Assembly: GCF_002803155.1 (NCBI RefSeq)
Contig: NZ_NNBP01000046.1
Location: 1-58,566, forward strand
Length of the DNA: 58,566 nt
DNA from: Streptomyces sp. CB02959
Lineage (GTDB): Bacteria; Actinomycetota; Actinomycetes; Streptomycetales; Streptomycetaceae
Reading direction: 5' to 3'
Shown: positions 16,373 through 27,437 of the stretch, piece after piece
Numbering within the stretch: the stretch's first letter is position 1
Layout: each line of letters starts with the position of its first letter
Made by a program: the position numbers and the translations under genes
The notes under the pieces: model-generated
Database searches by the model: none
What the model was told of the DNA's origin: nothing
Seen by the model: only the letters and a program-made list of their open reading frames with translations

Positions 16373-18868
16373 GTGGTGTCTCGCGGGCGGTTGCGGGTGT
16401 ATCTGGGTGCCGCGCCGGGGGTGGGGAAGTCCTACGCCATGCTGGCAGAAGGACAGCGCCGGCGGGGGCGGGGCACGGATGTGGTGATCGGACTGGTGGA
16501 ACCGCACGGGCGCCGGCTGACCGCGCAGATGGCCGAAGGGCTGGAGCTGGTTCCGCGGCGCACCCTGGCATACCGGGGGCGTGAGTTCACCGAGATGGAC
16601 CTGGGAGCGGTGCTGGCGCGGCGGCCGCAGGTGGCGCTGGTGGACGAGCTGGCCCACACCAATGTTCCGGGATCACGGAATGAGAAGCGCTGGCAGGACG
16701 TCGAGGAGTTGCTGGATGCCGGCATCGACGTGGTGAGCACGTTGAACATTCAGCATCTGGCGTCGTTGAACGACGTGGTGGAGCAGATCACGGGGGTTCG
16801 GCAAGCGGAGGTGATCCCGGACGAAGTGGTGCGGCGGGCCGAGCAGGTGGAGTTGGTCGACATGACGCCGGAGGCGCTGCGGCGCCGGATGGTGCACGGG
16901 AACGTGTATCCGCCCGATCGCATCGATGTGGCGTTGACGCACTACTTCCGGCCGGGCAATTTGACGGCGTTGCGCGAGCTGGCCCTGCTGTGGGTGGCCG
17001 ACCGGGTCGAGGAGGGGCTGCGGCGGTATCGCGTGGAGCACGGGATCGAGACGCCGTGGGAGACGACGGAGCGGATCGTACTCGGGCTGGCGGGGGTGCA
17101 GGGCGAGGAGTCGCTGGTGCGGCGGACGGCGCGGATCGCCGAGCGGACGCCGGGGAGTGAGTTGGTCGCGGTGCACGTGGCGTGCAATGACGGCCGTGCC
17201 GGGGCGGATACGGCGGCACTGGCCGGGTCCCGTGCCCTGGTGGAGTCGCTCGGGGGCCGCTTCCACCAGGTGGTGGGAGAGGACGTTGCGGAGGGGCTGC
17301 TGCAGTTCGCGCGGGCCGAGAACGCGACGCAGATCGTGTTGGGGGGCTCCCGGCGCGGGCGGTTGCGGGGCCTGCTGGCGGGGGACCAGGTGGTGACCAA
17401 GGTGGTCCGGCAGGCCGGCCGCATCGATGTGCACATCCTGACGCACGACCGGATGGCGCGTGGGCCGGTGGTGACGTTGCCGCCGCTGACCGGTGGCCTG
17501 AGTCCGGCCCGCGTGGTGCGGGGGGTGGCACTGGCGGCGGTGCTGCTACCGGTGCTGACGTTGCTGCTTGTGTCGGTCCGCGGCTTCGGGTTGGCGGGCG
17601 AGTTGCTGCTCTACGTGCTGGCGGTCGTGGCCACTGCTCTGGTCGGCGGCGTGTATCCGGCTCTGCTGGCCGCCTTCGTCGCGGCGGGCCTCGCCGACTA
17701 CTTCTTCGTACAGCCTCTGTACTCGCTGGCCTTTGCGCACGTCGGTGACGTGGTGGTCCTACTGGTGTTCGTGATCGTCGCGCTACTGGTCAGCGGCGTG
17801 GTTGAGCGGTTGGTCCACCGTGTCCGGGAGGCGGAGCGGGCCTCGGTGGAGGTCGCGACCTTGGCCGATCTGGCGACCGGGGCGTTGCGGGGGCAGGATG
17901 ATCTGCCGGCGTTGCTGGAGCGGGTGCGGGAGACGTTCGGGCTTGCCGCCGTGAGCCTGTTGGAGCAGGACCGGGCGCGTGGGCGTGGTTGGTTCGTGGT
18001 TGCCAGCGCCGGGCGCGGGGCGCCGGAGCGACCGGAGGCGGCGGATGCGGAGGTAGCGGTGTCGGAGGGGGTGGTGCTGGCCGGTCGTGGGCGGCCACTC
18101 GACGCCGGAGACCGCAGAGTCTTCCGCGCGTGCGCCACGCAGGTCGCGGCGGGGCTGGAGAGCCACATGCGCCGGCAGCAGGCGACAGAGGCGGGGGAAC
18201 GAACTGCTGCGGACCGGCGACGCGCGGAGGTGTTGCAGGCGGCCGCGCGCGATCTGAAACCGGAGGTCGCGATGGCACGGCGGATGGTCGAGCAACTCCG
18301 TGACGGCGAGGGGCGGCGCACCGCCGAGGAACGCGGGGCACTGTGCGACGGCGCCGAGCACGCACTGGATCGAGTCTCAGGTGTGATCGGTGATCTGCTG
18401 GATCTGAGCCGCCTGCACACAGGCGGGTTGGATGTGCTGTTGCGCCCGGTCGATGTGGACGAGGTGCTGGCCACGGTGATCGACGATCTGGGGCCGGGCG
18501 GTCATGAGGTGGTGGTGCGGTTGCCGGACGGACTGCCGGACGTGGTGACCGATGCCTCGCTGCTCACGCGCGTGATCGCAAACCTGGTGGCCCACCTGCT
18601 GCGTTGCCGGTCCACCGGCAACCCGGTACTGATCGATGCGTTGCCCGTGGACGGAAGAATGGAGATCCGGCTGACCAGCCGGAGAGCGGTCACGTCCGAG
18701 GCGGAGACGGCGCCGACCGGGCTGGTGCCGCGTCTGTGCACGGATCTCACGGAGGCGATCGGCGGCAACCTCCGGTGGGAGGGAAACGGAACCTGCGAGC
18801 TGACCGCGGTGCTGGATCTGCCGGCAGCGCGCCCGCTCAGTGGGGCAGATCGTTCAGAACGAGATTGA
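16373..18868 (+). CDS. KdpD-like sensor with degenerate kinase core
   Basis: An 831-residue protein. The N-terminal KdpD domain has Walker A GAAPGVGKS at residues 12-20 and DELAHTNVPGSRN. A USP-like domain (about 240-350) follows, then the four-helix DUF4118 membrane region (about 380-485), a GAF-like linker, and a C-terminal region aligning with HisKA/HATPase. In KdpD the acceptor box reads HDLRTPL; here it is RDLKPEV (Arg near 626), so the phosphorylated His is absent. The N-box reads ANLVAHLL, lacking the second Asn, and no DxGxG ATP-lid motif is found. No kdpE or kdpFABC is nearby. It is probably a signalling protein without kinase activity. GTG 16373 or 16376 follows AGGAGG. Confidence 0.85.
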   Translation: MVSRGRLRVYLGAAPGVGKSYAMLAEGQRRRGRGTDVVIGLVEPHGRRLTAQMAEGLELVPRRTLAYRGREFTEMDLGAVLARRPQVALVDELAHTNVPGSRNEKRWQDVEELLDAGIDVVSTLNIQHLASLNDVVEQITGVRQAEVIPDEVVRRAEQVELVDMTPEALRRRMVHGNVYPPDRIDVALTHYFRPGNLTALRELALLWVADRVEEGLRRYRVEHGIETPWETTERIVLGLAGVQGEESLVRRTARIAERTPGSELVAVHVACNDGRAGADTAALAGSRALVESLGGRFHQVVGEDVAEGLLQFARAENATQIVLGGSRRGRLRGLLAGDQVVTKVVRQAGRIDVHILTHDRMARGPVVTLPPLTGGLSPARVVRGVALAAVLLPVLTLLLVSVRGFGLAGELLLYVLAVVATALVGGVYPALLAAFVAAGLADYFFVQPLYSLAFAHVGDVVVLLVFVIVALLVSGVVERLVHRVREAERASVEVATLADLATGALRGQDDLPALLERVRETFGLAAVSLLEQDRARGRGWFVVASAGRGAPERPEAADAEVAVSEGVVLAGRGRPLDAGDRRVFRACATQVAAGLESHMRRQQATEAGERTAADRRRAEVLQAAARDLKPEVAMARRMVEQLRDGEGRRTAEERGALCDGAEHALDRVSGVIGDLLDLSRLHTGGLDVLLRPVDVDEVLATVIDDLGPGGHEVVVRLPDGLPDVVTDASLLTRVIANLVAHLLRCRSTGNPVLIDALPVDGRMEIRLTSRRAVTSEAETAPTGLVPRLCTDLTEAIGGNLRWEGNGTCELTAVLDLPAARPLSGADRSERD

Positions 18869-18988
18869 GCGGGTTTCGGGCGCCGTTGATGGTCCTCGAC
18901 GTTCAGGGGCCCGCGCCGAAGCAGAGGTTGCGCCGCAGCCACCTGTGGTTGGGGCGAGGCGATGAACCGTCCGCGGCTGCGGTCGTGG

Positions 18989-19857
18989 TCAGTCGTGCGG
19001 GACGATGACGACGGGGCACGACGCGTGATGTGCGGCGGCATGCGCGACGTTACCCAGCCGCGGTGCCAGGGGGCGGTGTTGCCTACGCCGCCCGATCACC
19101 AGCAGTTCGGCGGCTGACGCCGCTTCCACGACGGCCCGGGCCGGACTTGCCAGCACCACGTTGTCGATCACTCGTACACCGGAAAACTTGTCACGCCATG
19201 GGCGAAGTACCTGTTCCAGGCGCTGCCGGATGTCTGCTGTGATCGTTTCGCGGGCGTCGGGGCCTGCGGCCCACGGCACGTACGCCTCCACCGGCAGGCT
19301 TCTCCCGTGGACGGCGTGCAGCGGCGCATCGTGCAGGGCAGCGGCCTCGAAGGCGAACTCCAGCAGGTCGTCGCAGTTCCCGTGCAGACTGATCCCCACT
19401 ACCACTGCGCCTGCACCGCGAGGGGGAACCGGGCTGGAACGGGTACCGGCGCGTACCAGAGCCACCGGGCGTTCCGCCATGGCCACGATCGTCATGCTGG
19501 TGTCGCCCAGGAAGAAGCACGCGGCGTGGGAAAGTCCCCGTGATCCGAGCACCAGCAGCCGGGATCGCGTGGACGCGTCCAGCAGTGCGGCCTCGGCATC
19601 GGAGGCGACCAGGTCCTCGGCGACGGGGAGGTCGGGGTAGAGGTCGGCCACCTCCGCGTGCACGTCGTGCACGATCAACTTCGCCCAGTAGTTCTGATCC
19701 ACCTCGGGGGCGTCCCCACCGCCTCCGGCGCGAGCATGGGCCAGGCATGCAGCAGGCGGAGCGTGAGCCGGCGACGGGCGGCCTCCTCGGCTGCCCAGCG
19801 GGCGGCCGCCCGGCTCTCGGCCGAGCCGTCGAGGCCCACAGTGACGACGTCGTCCAT
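18989..19857 (-). pseudogene. Tandem USP gene with a frameshift
   Basis: The first about 47 residues (MDDVVTVGLDGSAESRAAAR onward) are in one frame and the rest, from EVDQNYWAKLIV to CPVVIVPHD, is in another. The break is near 19717, in a run of G (GGTGGGGACG on the coding strand). Restoring one G rebuilds a normal protein of about 289 residues with two USP domains, similar to the intact USP at 38692-39555. Domain 1 keeps a near-canonical GSRG motif and domain 2 is degenerate (GRRR). It is either a recent mutation or a homopolymer sequencing error. It is divergent from the PNPOx gene with a DevR-like site between them. Confidence 0.85.
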
Positions 19858-19934
19858 GGTGTTCGCCTCCATCTTGCCGGGAGCCCCGAGCGGTCTCACG
19901 TTCCCAGCGTGCTGTCGCCACGCCACCGACGACA

Positions 19935-19948
19935 GGGCCCCTCGGCCC
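19935..19948. promoter_or_regulatory. DevR/OsdR-like palindrome, site 2
   Basis: GGGCCCCTCGGCCC lies between the divergent USP (start 19857) and PNPOx (start 20072) genes, about 80 and 125 bases from their starts. Confidence 0.55.
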
Positions 19949-20071
19949 AAACAAGCGGGGAACGGCGGCGGCAGGGCGACATACGGCCCTCGCCACAACG
20001 GCCCGAACCACCCTACGACCGAGGACCACCGGCCCTACGCCGCATCGGCGCGGTGCGCACACGATCAGGAC

Positions 20072-20530
20072 ATGGAATGGGAGAACGGCCTTCAGGAGCT
20101 GGACCGGGCAGAGTGTCTGCGGCTGCTGACGTTGGTGCCCATAGGGCGCATCGTGTACACGCACGATGCGCTACCCGCCGTCCTGCCGGTCAACTTCTCC
20201 CTGGATCAGGATCACGCGGTCGTCTTCCGGACATCGGCCCAGTCACGTGTCGCACTGGCCGTGGACAGTGCCGTCGTGGCTTTCGAAGCAGACTGGTTCG
20301 ACGAGGCCACCCAGTCTGGCTGGAGCGTCGTCGTGACCGGATGTGCCCTGCGGGTCACTGACCGAGGGGAACAGGATCGGCTGCGTGCGGTCGGGCTCCG
20401 CTCGTGGGTGACCGTGCCGGCAGACGCCTTCATACGAATCGTCCCCGAGTTGGTAACGGGTCGCCTCCTGCACGGGCACCCGCACGGCGGTGACGATCGG
20501 CGCGCGGCGTCGATGGCCGACACCCCGTGA
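20072..20530 (+). CDS. PNPOx-like flavin-binding protein
   Basis: A 152-residue split-barrel protein of the pyridoxamine 5'-phosphate oxidase-like superfamily. It opens with a CLRLLTLVPIGRIVYTHDALPAVLPVNF pattern in which the GR(I/V)V...LPAVLPVNF core forms the first strands of the flavin barrel (quoted here only as landmarks at residues 13-39). Related short proteins bind FMN, F420 or haem. Rv0080, a DosR-regulon member of M. tuberculosis, has this fold. ATG 20072 is chosen because the fold begins a few residues later. A DevR-like box lies upstream. The exact activity is unknown. A longer relative fused to an HTH domain is at 39606-40334. Confidence 0.85.
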   Translation: MEWENGLQELDRAECLRLLTLVPIGRIVYTHDALPAVLPVNFSLDQDHAVVFRTSAQSRVALAVDSAVVAFEADWFDEATQSGWSVVVTGCALRVTDRGEQDRLRAVGLRSWVTVPADAFIRIVPELVTGRLLHGHPHGGDDRRAASMADTP

Positions 20531-20635
20531 AGGCGGCGGCTTGGGCACGTCTGCCGAGCCACCCCTGCGGCCCCTACGTGGACGGGCGGGCCGTGACGAT
20601 CCTGGAGAGGGCGCGAGGCTCCGGAGGAAACCGAG

Positions 20636-22424
<1,789 letters not shown>

Positions 22425-22428
<4 letters not shown>

Positions 22429-23455
22429 CCTCCGTCCACGGCACCCGCAAGCGCAGGACCAAGGCCGACGGGCGGGGCATCACGGCCCGGGGAGCCCACC
22501 GCGGCGAGCTGCTGCACGCCATGTTGCGTATCCGGCGTTTCGAGGAGCGGTGCGTCGAGCTGTACAGCGCAGCGAAGATCCGCGGCTTCGTCCACCTCTA
22601 CATCGGGGAAGAAGCCGTCGCCGTCGGCGTCACCCACACTCTGACCGCTGAAGACGCGGTGGTCTCCACCTATCGCGAGCACGGTCACGCGCTGGCCCGC
22701 GGTCTCCCCGCCGAGGCCATCATGGCCGAGATGTACGGCAAGGCCACCGGCTGCAGCGGGGGCCGCGGCGGATCCATGCACCTCTTCGACGCCAGCCGTC
22801 GCTTCTACGGCGGCAACGCGATCGTTGCCGGCGGACTCCCACTGGCCGCGGGGCTCGCGCTCGGCGATCACATGTGCGGGCGGTTCCGGGTGACCTGTTG
22901 CTTCTTCGGCGACGGCGCCTACGCCGAGGGCGAGTTCCACGAGACGGCGAATCTGGCCGCTCTGTGGGGCCTGCCACTGCTCTTCGTATGTGAGAACACC
23001 TGTACGCCATGGGCACGGCCCTGCACCGGCACGAGGCGCAGACCGATCTTGCACTGCGCGCCGCCTCGTACGGCATGGCGGCGTGGGCGGTGGACGGCAT
23101 GGACGTCGAAGCCGTCGAGCGGGCCACCGGCCGGGCCGTCGAAAGCATCCGGGGTGGCGGCGGGCCGCACTTCCTCGAAATGCGCACCTACCGCTTCCGC
23201 GCCCACTCCATGTACGACCCGGACCGCTACCGCGACAAGGGCGAGATCGAGCGGTGGAAGACGCGCGACCCGATCGAGCGACTCACCGACCGCATGCGTG
23301 AGGACGCCGAGTTGGTCGACGACGAGCTCGCCGAGATCGAACACCGGGTCACCGAAGAGATCGACGCTGCCGTCGCCGAAGCCGAACGCGCCCCCGAGGA
23401 ACCGGTGGAAAGCCTCTTGCAGCACGTCACCAGCGCCCGGACGGAGGTGACGTGA
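22425..23455 (+). pseudogene. Pyruvate dehydrogenase E1 alpha subunit, frameshifted
   Basis: The N-terminal part is in frame with ATG 22425, which overlaps the previous stop. It holds IRGFVHLYIGEEAVAVGV, YREHGHALARG and the thiamine-diphosphate motif beginning GDGAYAEGEFHE and ending CEN near 22998. The next codons should give NLYAMGTALHRHEAQ, but one A is missing from GAACAACC and the rest is in the other frame to 23455. Restored, the product is about 343 residues and full length. The break falls in the conserved end of the cofactor motif. It would form the E1 heterotetramer with the following gene. Confidence 0.88.
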
Positions 23456-23457
23456 CC

Positions 23458-24453
23458 ATGTCGGAGGAACGCGTCGGAGCGGCGAAGACGACATATCGGG
23501 AGGCGATGCGGGAAGCCCTCCGCGAGGCGTTGCGTTCCGACGAACGGGTCTTCCTCATGGGTGAGGACGTGGGCCGTTACAGCGGCTGCTTCGGCGTGAG
23601 TCTCGGCCTTCTGGAGGAGTTCGGACCGGAGCGGATCAGGGACACCCCTCTGTCGGAGTCCGCGTTCGTCGGAGCGGGCATCGGGGCGGCTCTCAACGGG
23701 ATGCGGCCGATCGTCGAGATCATGACCGTCAACTTCAGCCTGCTCGCCCTCGACCAGATCCTCAACAACGCCGCCACGCTCCTGCACATGTCGGGCGGTC
23801 AACTACCCGTCCCGCTCGTGATCCGGATGACGACGGGGGCCGGCCGGCAGCTGGCCGCCCAGCACTCGCACAGCCTCGAAGGGTGGTACGCACACATCCC
23901 TGGCATCCGGGTGCTCGCACCGGCGACCATCGACGACGCCCGCCACATGCTCGCGCCGGCACTGACCGACCCCGACCCCGTGCTGATCTTCGAACACGGC
24001 AGCCTCTACAACGCCTCCGGCGAACTCGCGACGTCCGCCGACTCCGTGGACCTGGACCGCGCCGCGGTCCGCAGGCCCGGCACCGATGTCTCCCTGATCA
24101 CCTACGGCGGCTCCCTCCCGAAAGCGCTCGCCTCGGCCGACCATCTGGCGTCCGAGGGCATCGATGCCGAAGTCCTCGACCTACGCGTCCTGCGCCCCCT
24201 CGACGGCGAGGCCGTGGCCGCCTCCGTGGCCCGCACCCACCGCGCGGTCGTGATCGACGAGGCATGGCGCAGCGGCAGCCTCGCAGCGGAGGTGTCCGCG
24301 AGGATCGCCGAGGACTCTCTCTACGAACTGGATGCACCGGTCGAGCGGGTGTGCAGCGCGGAAGTCCCCATCCCGTACGCGCGGCTGCTCGAACAGGCCG
24401 CGCTGCCGCAAACCGCCGACATCATCGCGGCCGCACACCGGGCGGTGGGTTGA
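23458..24453 (+). CDS. Pyruvate/branched-chain dehydrogenase E1 beta subunit
   Basis: An intact 331-residue transketolase-like subunit: FLMGEDVGRYSG near the start, RIRDTPLSESAFVGAGIGAA around 60-80, PVVIEIMTVNF-like core at RPIVEIMTVNF, and the C-terminal domain with DLRVLRPLDGEAV and VVIDEAWRSG. The open frame begins at a GTG at 23452, but GGAGGTGA sits seven bases before ATG 23458, which I take as the start. It works only with E1 alpha, whose gene is frameshifted upstream, and with an E2 that is truncated downstream. Confidence 0.92.
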   Translation: MSEERVGAAKTTYREAMREALREALRSDERVFLMGEDVGRYSGCFGVSLGLLEEFGPERIRDTPLSESAFVGAGIGAALNGMRPIVEIMTVNFSLLALDQILNNAATLLHMSGGQLPVPLVIRMTTGAGRQLAAQHSHSLEGWYAHIPGIRVLAPATIDDARHMLAPALTDPDPVLIFEHGSLYNASGELATSADSVDLDRAAVRRPGTDVSLITYGGSLPKALASADHLASEGIDAEVLDLRVLRPLDGEAVAASVARTHRAVVIDEAWRSGSLAAEVSARIAEDSLYELDAPVERVCSAEVPIPYARLLEQAALPQTADIIAAAHRAVG

Positions 24454-24455
24454 CG

Positions 24456-24844
24456 ATGGCCGAGTTCACGATGCCGGCGCTGGGCGCCGACATGGACGAG
24501 GGCACCCTGCAGGAGTGGCTGGTGCACGCCGGTGACCCTGTCCACAAAGGCGACACGGTCGCGGTCGTCGAGACCGCGAAGTCCACGATCGAGGTGGAGT
24601 GCTTCGAAACGGGCAAGGTCGGGCAACTGCTCGTGTCCCCCGGTACGACCGTGCCGGTGGGCACCTCACGAACCTGGGGCCCGGCGACGCCTTCCGGGAC
24701 ACGTTGGGAATGGACTCGCTCGACTTCCTGAGCTTCGTCGAGATCCTCTCGGAGCGCACCGGCATACGGATCGACGATGAGGACACACCGTGTCTCACCA
24801 CGTTCGCAGGCAGCACCAGGTTCCTCCTGGCCCGCGCGGAATGA
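24456..24844 (+). pseudogene. Truncated E2 lipoyl domain joined to an acyl carrier protein end
   Basis: ATG 24456 starts a lipoyl domain (MAEFTMPALGADMDEGTL, lipoyl-lysine in ETAKST) that runs about 67 residues to PGTTVPVGT near 24663. There the E1-binding and catalytic domains of an E2 acyltransferase should follow, but the DNA switches, in another frame, to the second half of an acyl carrier protein: NLGPGDAFRDTLGMDSLDFL with the phosphopantetheine serine, ending FLLARAE at 24844. The simplest reading is a deletion of roughly the whole E2 core and the start of an ACP gene. The in-frame stop is at 24731. It is not a working E2. Confidence 0.8.
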
Positions 24845-24867
24845 CCGGTCACGCCCGCTGAGGCCAG

Positions 24868-24924
24868 TCAGGCTGTCACGCCGGCAACCTCAACGAACCG
24901 ACCGACCCGGTTTTCCGAAAGATG
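24868..24924 (-). pseudogene. C-terminal relic of a CBS gene
   Basis: Minus-strand codons read HLSENRVGRFVEVAGVTA and stop. This is nearly the same as the end of the CBS protein at 29085-29503 (HLSEKQVGRFVEGVCATA). The bases on either side also match that gene's end. It is a short leftover of a duplicated CBS gene. Confidence 0.7.
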
Positions 24925-24967
24925 GCTCTGCCGACAGGGCGAAGCACAGCCGGGGCGTGGCCGGCGT

Positions 24968-26389
24968 TCAGCGCACCAGGACGTTCTCTCCCGAGCGTGG
25001 AAGGACCGCGTGCCAGCGCAGCTCCCGGGCGATGCGGTCCCGCAGGGCCGCGGAGGCGTCCGGCTCGCCGTGTACCAGATACGTCGTGTGCGGCGGCGGG
25101 GCGGCGCGCAGCCAGTCCACGACCTGCGCCGCGTCCGCGTGGGCCGAGAAGTGCGGAACGTTCGCCACCTCGGCGCGCACGGGGACGTATTCGCCGAACA
25201 TCTTGAGTGCGCCGGCCCCGTCCACGAGGTCGCGGGCGCGGGTGCCCACGGCCGCGAAGCCCACGATCACCACGGCGTTGCGCGGATCGGGCACGCGCCT
25301 CCGCAGGTGGTGCAGAACGCGTCCGCCGGTCGCCATACCCGCCGACGAAACGATGACCGCCGGGCCCTGTGTGTGGTTGATGTCGATCGACTCCTGGACG
25401 GAGCGGGCGGCGGTGAACGGTTCGGGACTCAGCGCGGCCACCCCCACGGACGTGATGTCGGGCAGCAGTTCGGCGGCGCGGGAGTGGATGGCGTCCCGGT
25501 ACACGTCAAGGGCCTTCAGCGCCATGGGACTGTCGACGTACACCGGGACCTTTTTGGGCAACGTTCCTTGGACGCGCAGGGCGGCCAGCTCGTTGAGGAC
25601 GACCTCCGTGCGGTCCAGGGCGAAGGCGGGAATGACCACGGTTCCGCCACGGCGCAGCGTGCGGGCCAGCACGTGGGAGAAGCGTGCCCGACCGGCTTCG
25701 TCGTCGTGCCGGCGGTTGCCGTACGTCGACTCCACCAGCAACACGTCCGCGCCGGAGAACGGCTCGGCCGGGCGCAGGAGCGGATGCCCGGGGCGTCCGA
25801 GGTCGCCGCTGACCGCGAGGGTGTGTCCGTCTTCCAGAGTGAGGTGGACCCACGTCGAGCCGAGGATGTGGCCGGCACACCGCAGGGTCAGTGTGGTCCC
25901 GGTGGTGACCTCGATGGTGGTGTCCACGGGTACCGGATCGAAGTACTGCAGTGTGCGGTCGACGTCGGCGTCGTCGTAGAGCGGTTCGGCGACCCGGTGT
26001 TTGGACCAGCCGTGCGCGTTGGCGTGCGCTGCCGCCTCCATCTGCAGCCGGGCGCTGTCACGCAGCACGATGTCGGCCAGCCGTGCGGTGTACGTGCTGG
26101 CGAGGATCGGCCCGCGGAAGCCCTGGCGGACGAGGCGGGGCAGGTACCCGCAGTGGTCCAGGTGCGCGTGGGTGACGACGACGGCCTCGATGTCGGAGGC
26201 ATCGCGGGGAAGGCTCCGCCAGTTGCGGCGACGCAGCTCGCCGAGACCTTGGAAGAGCCCGCAGTCGACGAGGATCCGTGCGTGATCGCTCTCGACGAGG
26301 AACTTGCTGCCGGTCACGGTGCCGACGCCCCCCATGAAGGTCAGCAGTGCCGGCCTCGGCCGGGGGGCGGCGGGAGGGGTGGGGAGCAT
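24968..26389 (-). CDS. MBL-fold beta-CASP RNA-processing nuclease
   Basis: A 473-residue enzyme of the metallo-beta-lactamase/beta-CASP group (CPSF73/YSH1-like). The N-terminal signature is GGVGTVTGSKFLVE and the zinc-binding motif is HAHLDHCG. AGHILGSTWV and SGDLGRPGHPLL follow, then the beta-CASP motif region VVIPAFALDRTEVVLNEL and the C-terminal FSAHADAAQ with the last histidine ligand. Members are endo- or exonucleases on RNA. An ATG at 26389 precedes a Pro/Ala-rich leader. The upstream USP gene ends eight bases away on the same strand, so the two form an operon. A broken copy of the C-terminus is at 10057-10298. Confidence 0.9.
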   Translation of the reverse strand: MLPTPPAAPRPRPALLTFMGGVGTVTGSKFLVESDHARILVDCGLFQGLGELRRRNWRSLPRDASDIEAVVVTHAHLDHCGYLPRLVRQGFRGPILASTYTARLADIVLRDSARLQMEAAAHANAHGWSKHRVAEPLYDDADVDRTLQYFDPVPVDTTIEVTTGTTLTLRCAGHILGSTWVHLTLEDGHTLAVSGDLGRPGHPLLRPAEPFSGADVLLVESTYGNRRHDDEAGRARFSHVLARTLRRGGTVVIPAFALDRTEVVLNELAALRVQGTLPKKVPVYVDSPMALKALDVYRDAIHSRAAELLPDITSVGVAALSPEPFTAARSVQESIDINHTQGPAVIVSSAGMATGGRVLHHLRRRVPDPRNAVVIVGFAAVGTRARDLVDGAGALKMFGEYVPVRAEVANVPHFSAHADAAQVVDWLRAAPPPHTTYLVHGEPDASAALRDRIARELRWHAVLPRSGENVLVR

Positions 26390-26397
26390 GACGGGCC

Positions 26398-27258
26398 TCA
26401 GCCGGAGCGCCGTGCGGGGTGCGGACGCACGACGGCGAGGGGGCATTGGGAGAACTGCAGAAGTTGGTGGCTGACCGAGCCCAGCGCCAGGCCGTGAAAG
26501 CCGCCGCGGCCGCGGGAGCCGACGACCAGGAGGTCCGCCCGGTCGGAGGCACGGGCCAACGCGAGCATCGGGTCCTCCTCGAGAAGGGACTTCTCCACCT
26601 GCACTTCGGGGTGCTGCTGCGCCAGTGGGGCCAGCCACTCCTCCAGGGCCTCCCGATGTCCGCGGACCGCTTCGTCCAGGGCGCGGCCGGTCGTGAGACC
26701 GTGGGGTCCCGGGCGGGTCCAGGCGTGCACCGCGCGCAACGAAACGCCGCGCAGGGCTGCCTGCTGGAAGGCGTACGCCAGGGCGGCTTGCGAGTGGGGT
26801 GAGCCGTCCGTACCCACGACGATGCGGTGGTGGCCGGTGGTGAGGTGGTTGACGACGACCACAGGGCACGCCGCGTGCCCGACAACCTGACGCGCGACCG
26901 AGCCCAGGAGCAGGCTCCCGAAGCCGCCCATGCCCTTGGCGCCGAGCACGAGGGTGTGCGCGTGCTGCGACTCGGACAGCAGCACAGCAGGTGGAGCACC
27001 GGAGGGCAGTCCGGACGTCACTTCCAGGCCCGGATGCGCTTCCTCGGCGATCGCGGTGGCCTCGGCGACCACCCCCTTGTCGCGTTGGCCGACTTCCCAG
27101 GCGTGTCCTTCCGGGGTGCCGGCGTGTTCGTGTGCCGGGGCCAGAACGTGCACGATGTGCAGGGCACGGCCGCGTGATGCGGCCTCGTGAGCCGCCCATA
27201 TCAGGGCCCGCAAACTGCGCCCGGAACCGTCGACCCCGACGACGATCGGTCGAGTCAT
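26398..27258 (-). CDS. Tandem USP with both nucleotide motifs intact
   Basis: A 286-residue protein with two USP domains. Both have the canonical ATP-binding signature: GAKGMGGFGSLLLGS in the first and GSRGRGGFHGLALGS in the second. This makes it the only tandem USP in the window with two good sites. The start ATG 27258 gives MTRPIVVGVDGSG and is preceded by an AAGGGAGTGG site. It is followed closely by the beta-CASP nuclease, suggesting co-expression. Confidence 0.92.
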   Translation of the reverse strand: MTRPIVVGVDGSGRSLRALIWAAHEAASRGRALHIVHVLAPAHEHAGTPEGHAWEVGQRDKGVVAEATAIAEEAHPGLEVTSGLPSGAPPAVLLSESQHAHTLVLGAKGMGGFGSLLLGSVARQVVGHAACPVVVVNHLTTGHHRIVVGTDGSPHSQAALAYAFQQAALRGVSLRAVHAWTRPGPHGLTTGRALDEAVRGHREALEEWLAPLAQQHPEVQVEKSLLEEDPMLALARASDRADLLVVGSRGRGGFHGLALGSVSHQLLQFSQCPLAVVRPHPARRSG

Positions 27259-27437
27259 GACCACTCCCTTGCGTGGAACGATTGGTGTGGAACGTCGGCG
27301 TTGGACCAGTAGCTGATCTGCCCGGGCACGCCCGCTCCCGCCGGAGATGGGACAAGGCTTCCGACCGGCAAGGTCCTCGCGCGTTGCCTGTGCCCCGCCG
27401 CGGCAGACGAGCGGACGTGTCTCCCGCTCCTGTGTCC

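Noticed and set aside
24968..27355. 795-residue frame suggesting a USP-nuclease fusion
   Set aside because: The N-terminal part overlaps the USP gene out of frame; the nuclease has its own start at 26389.
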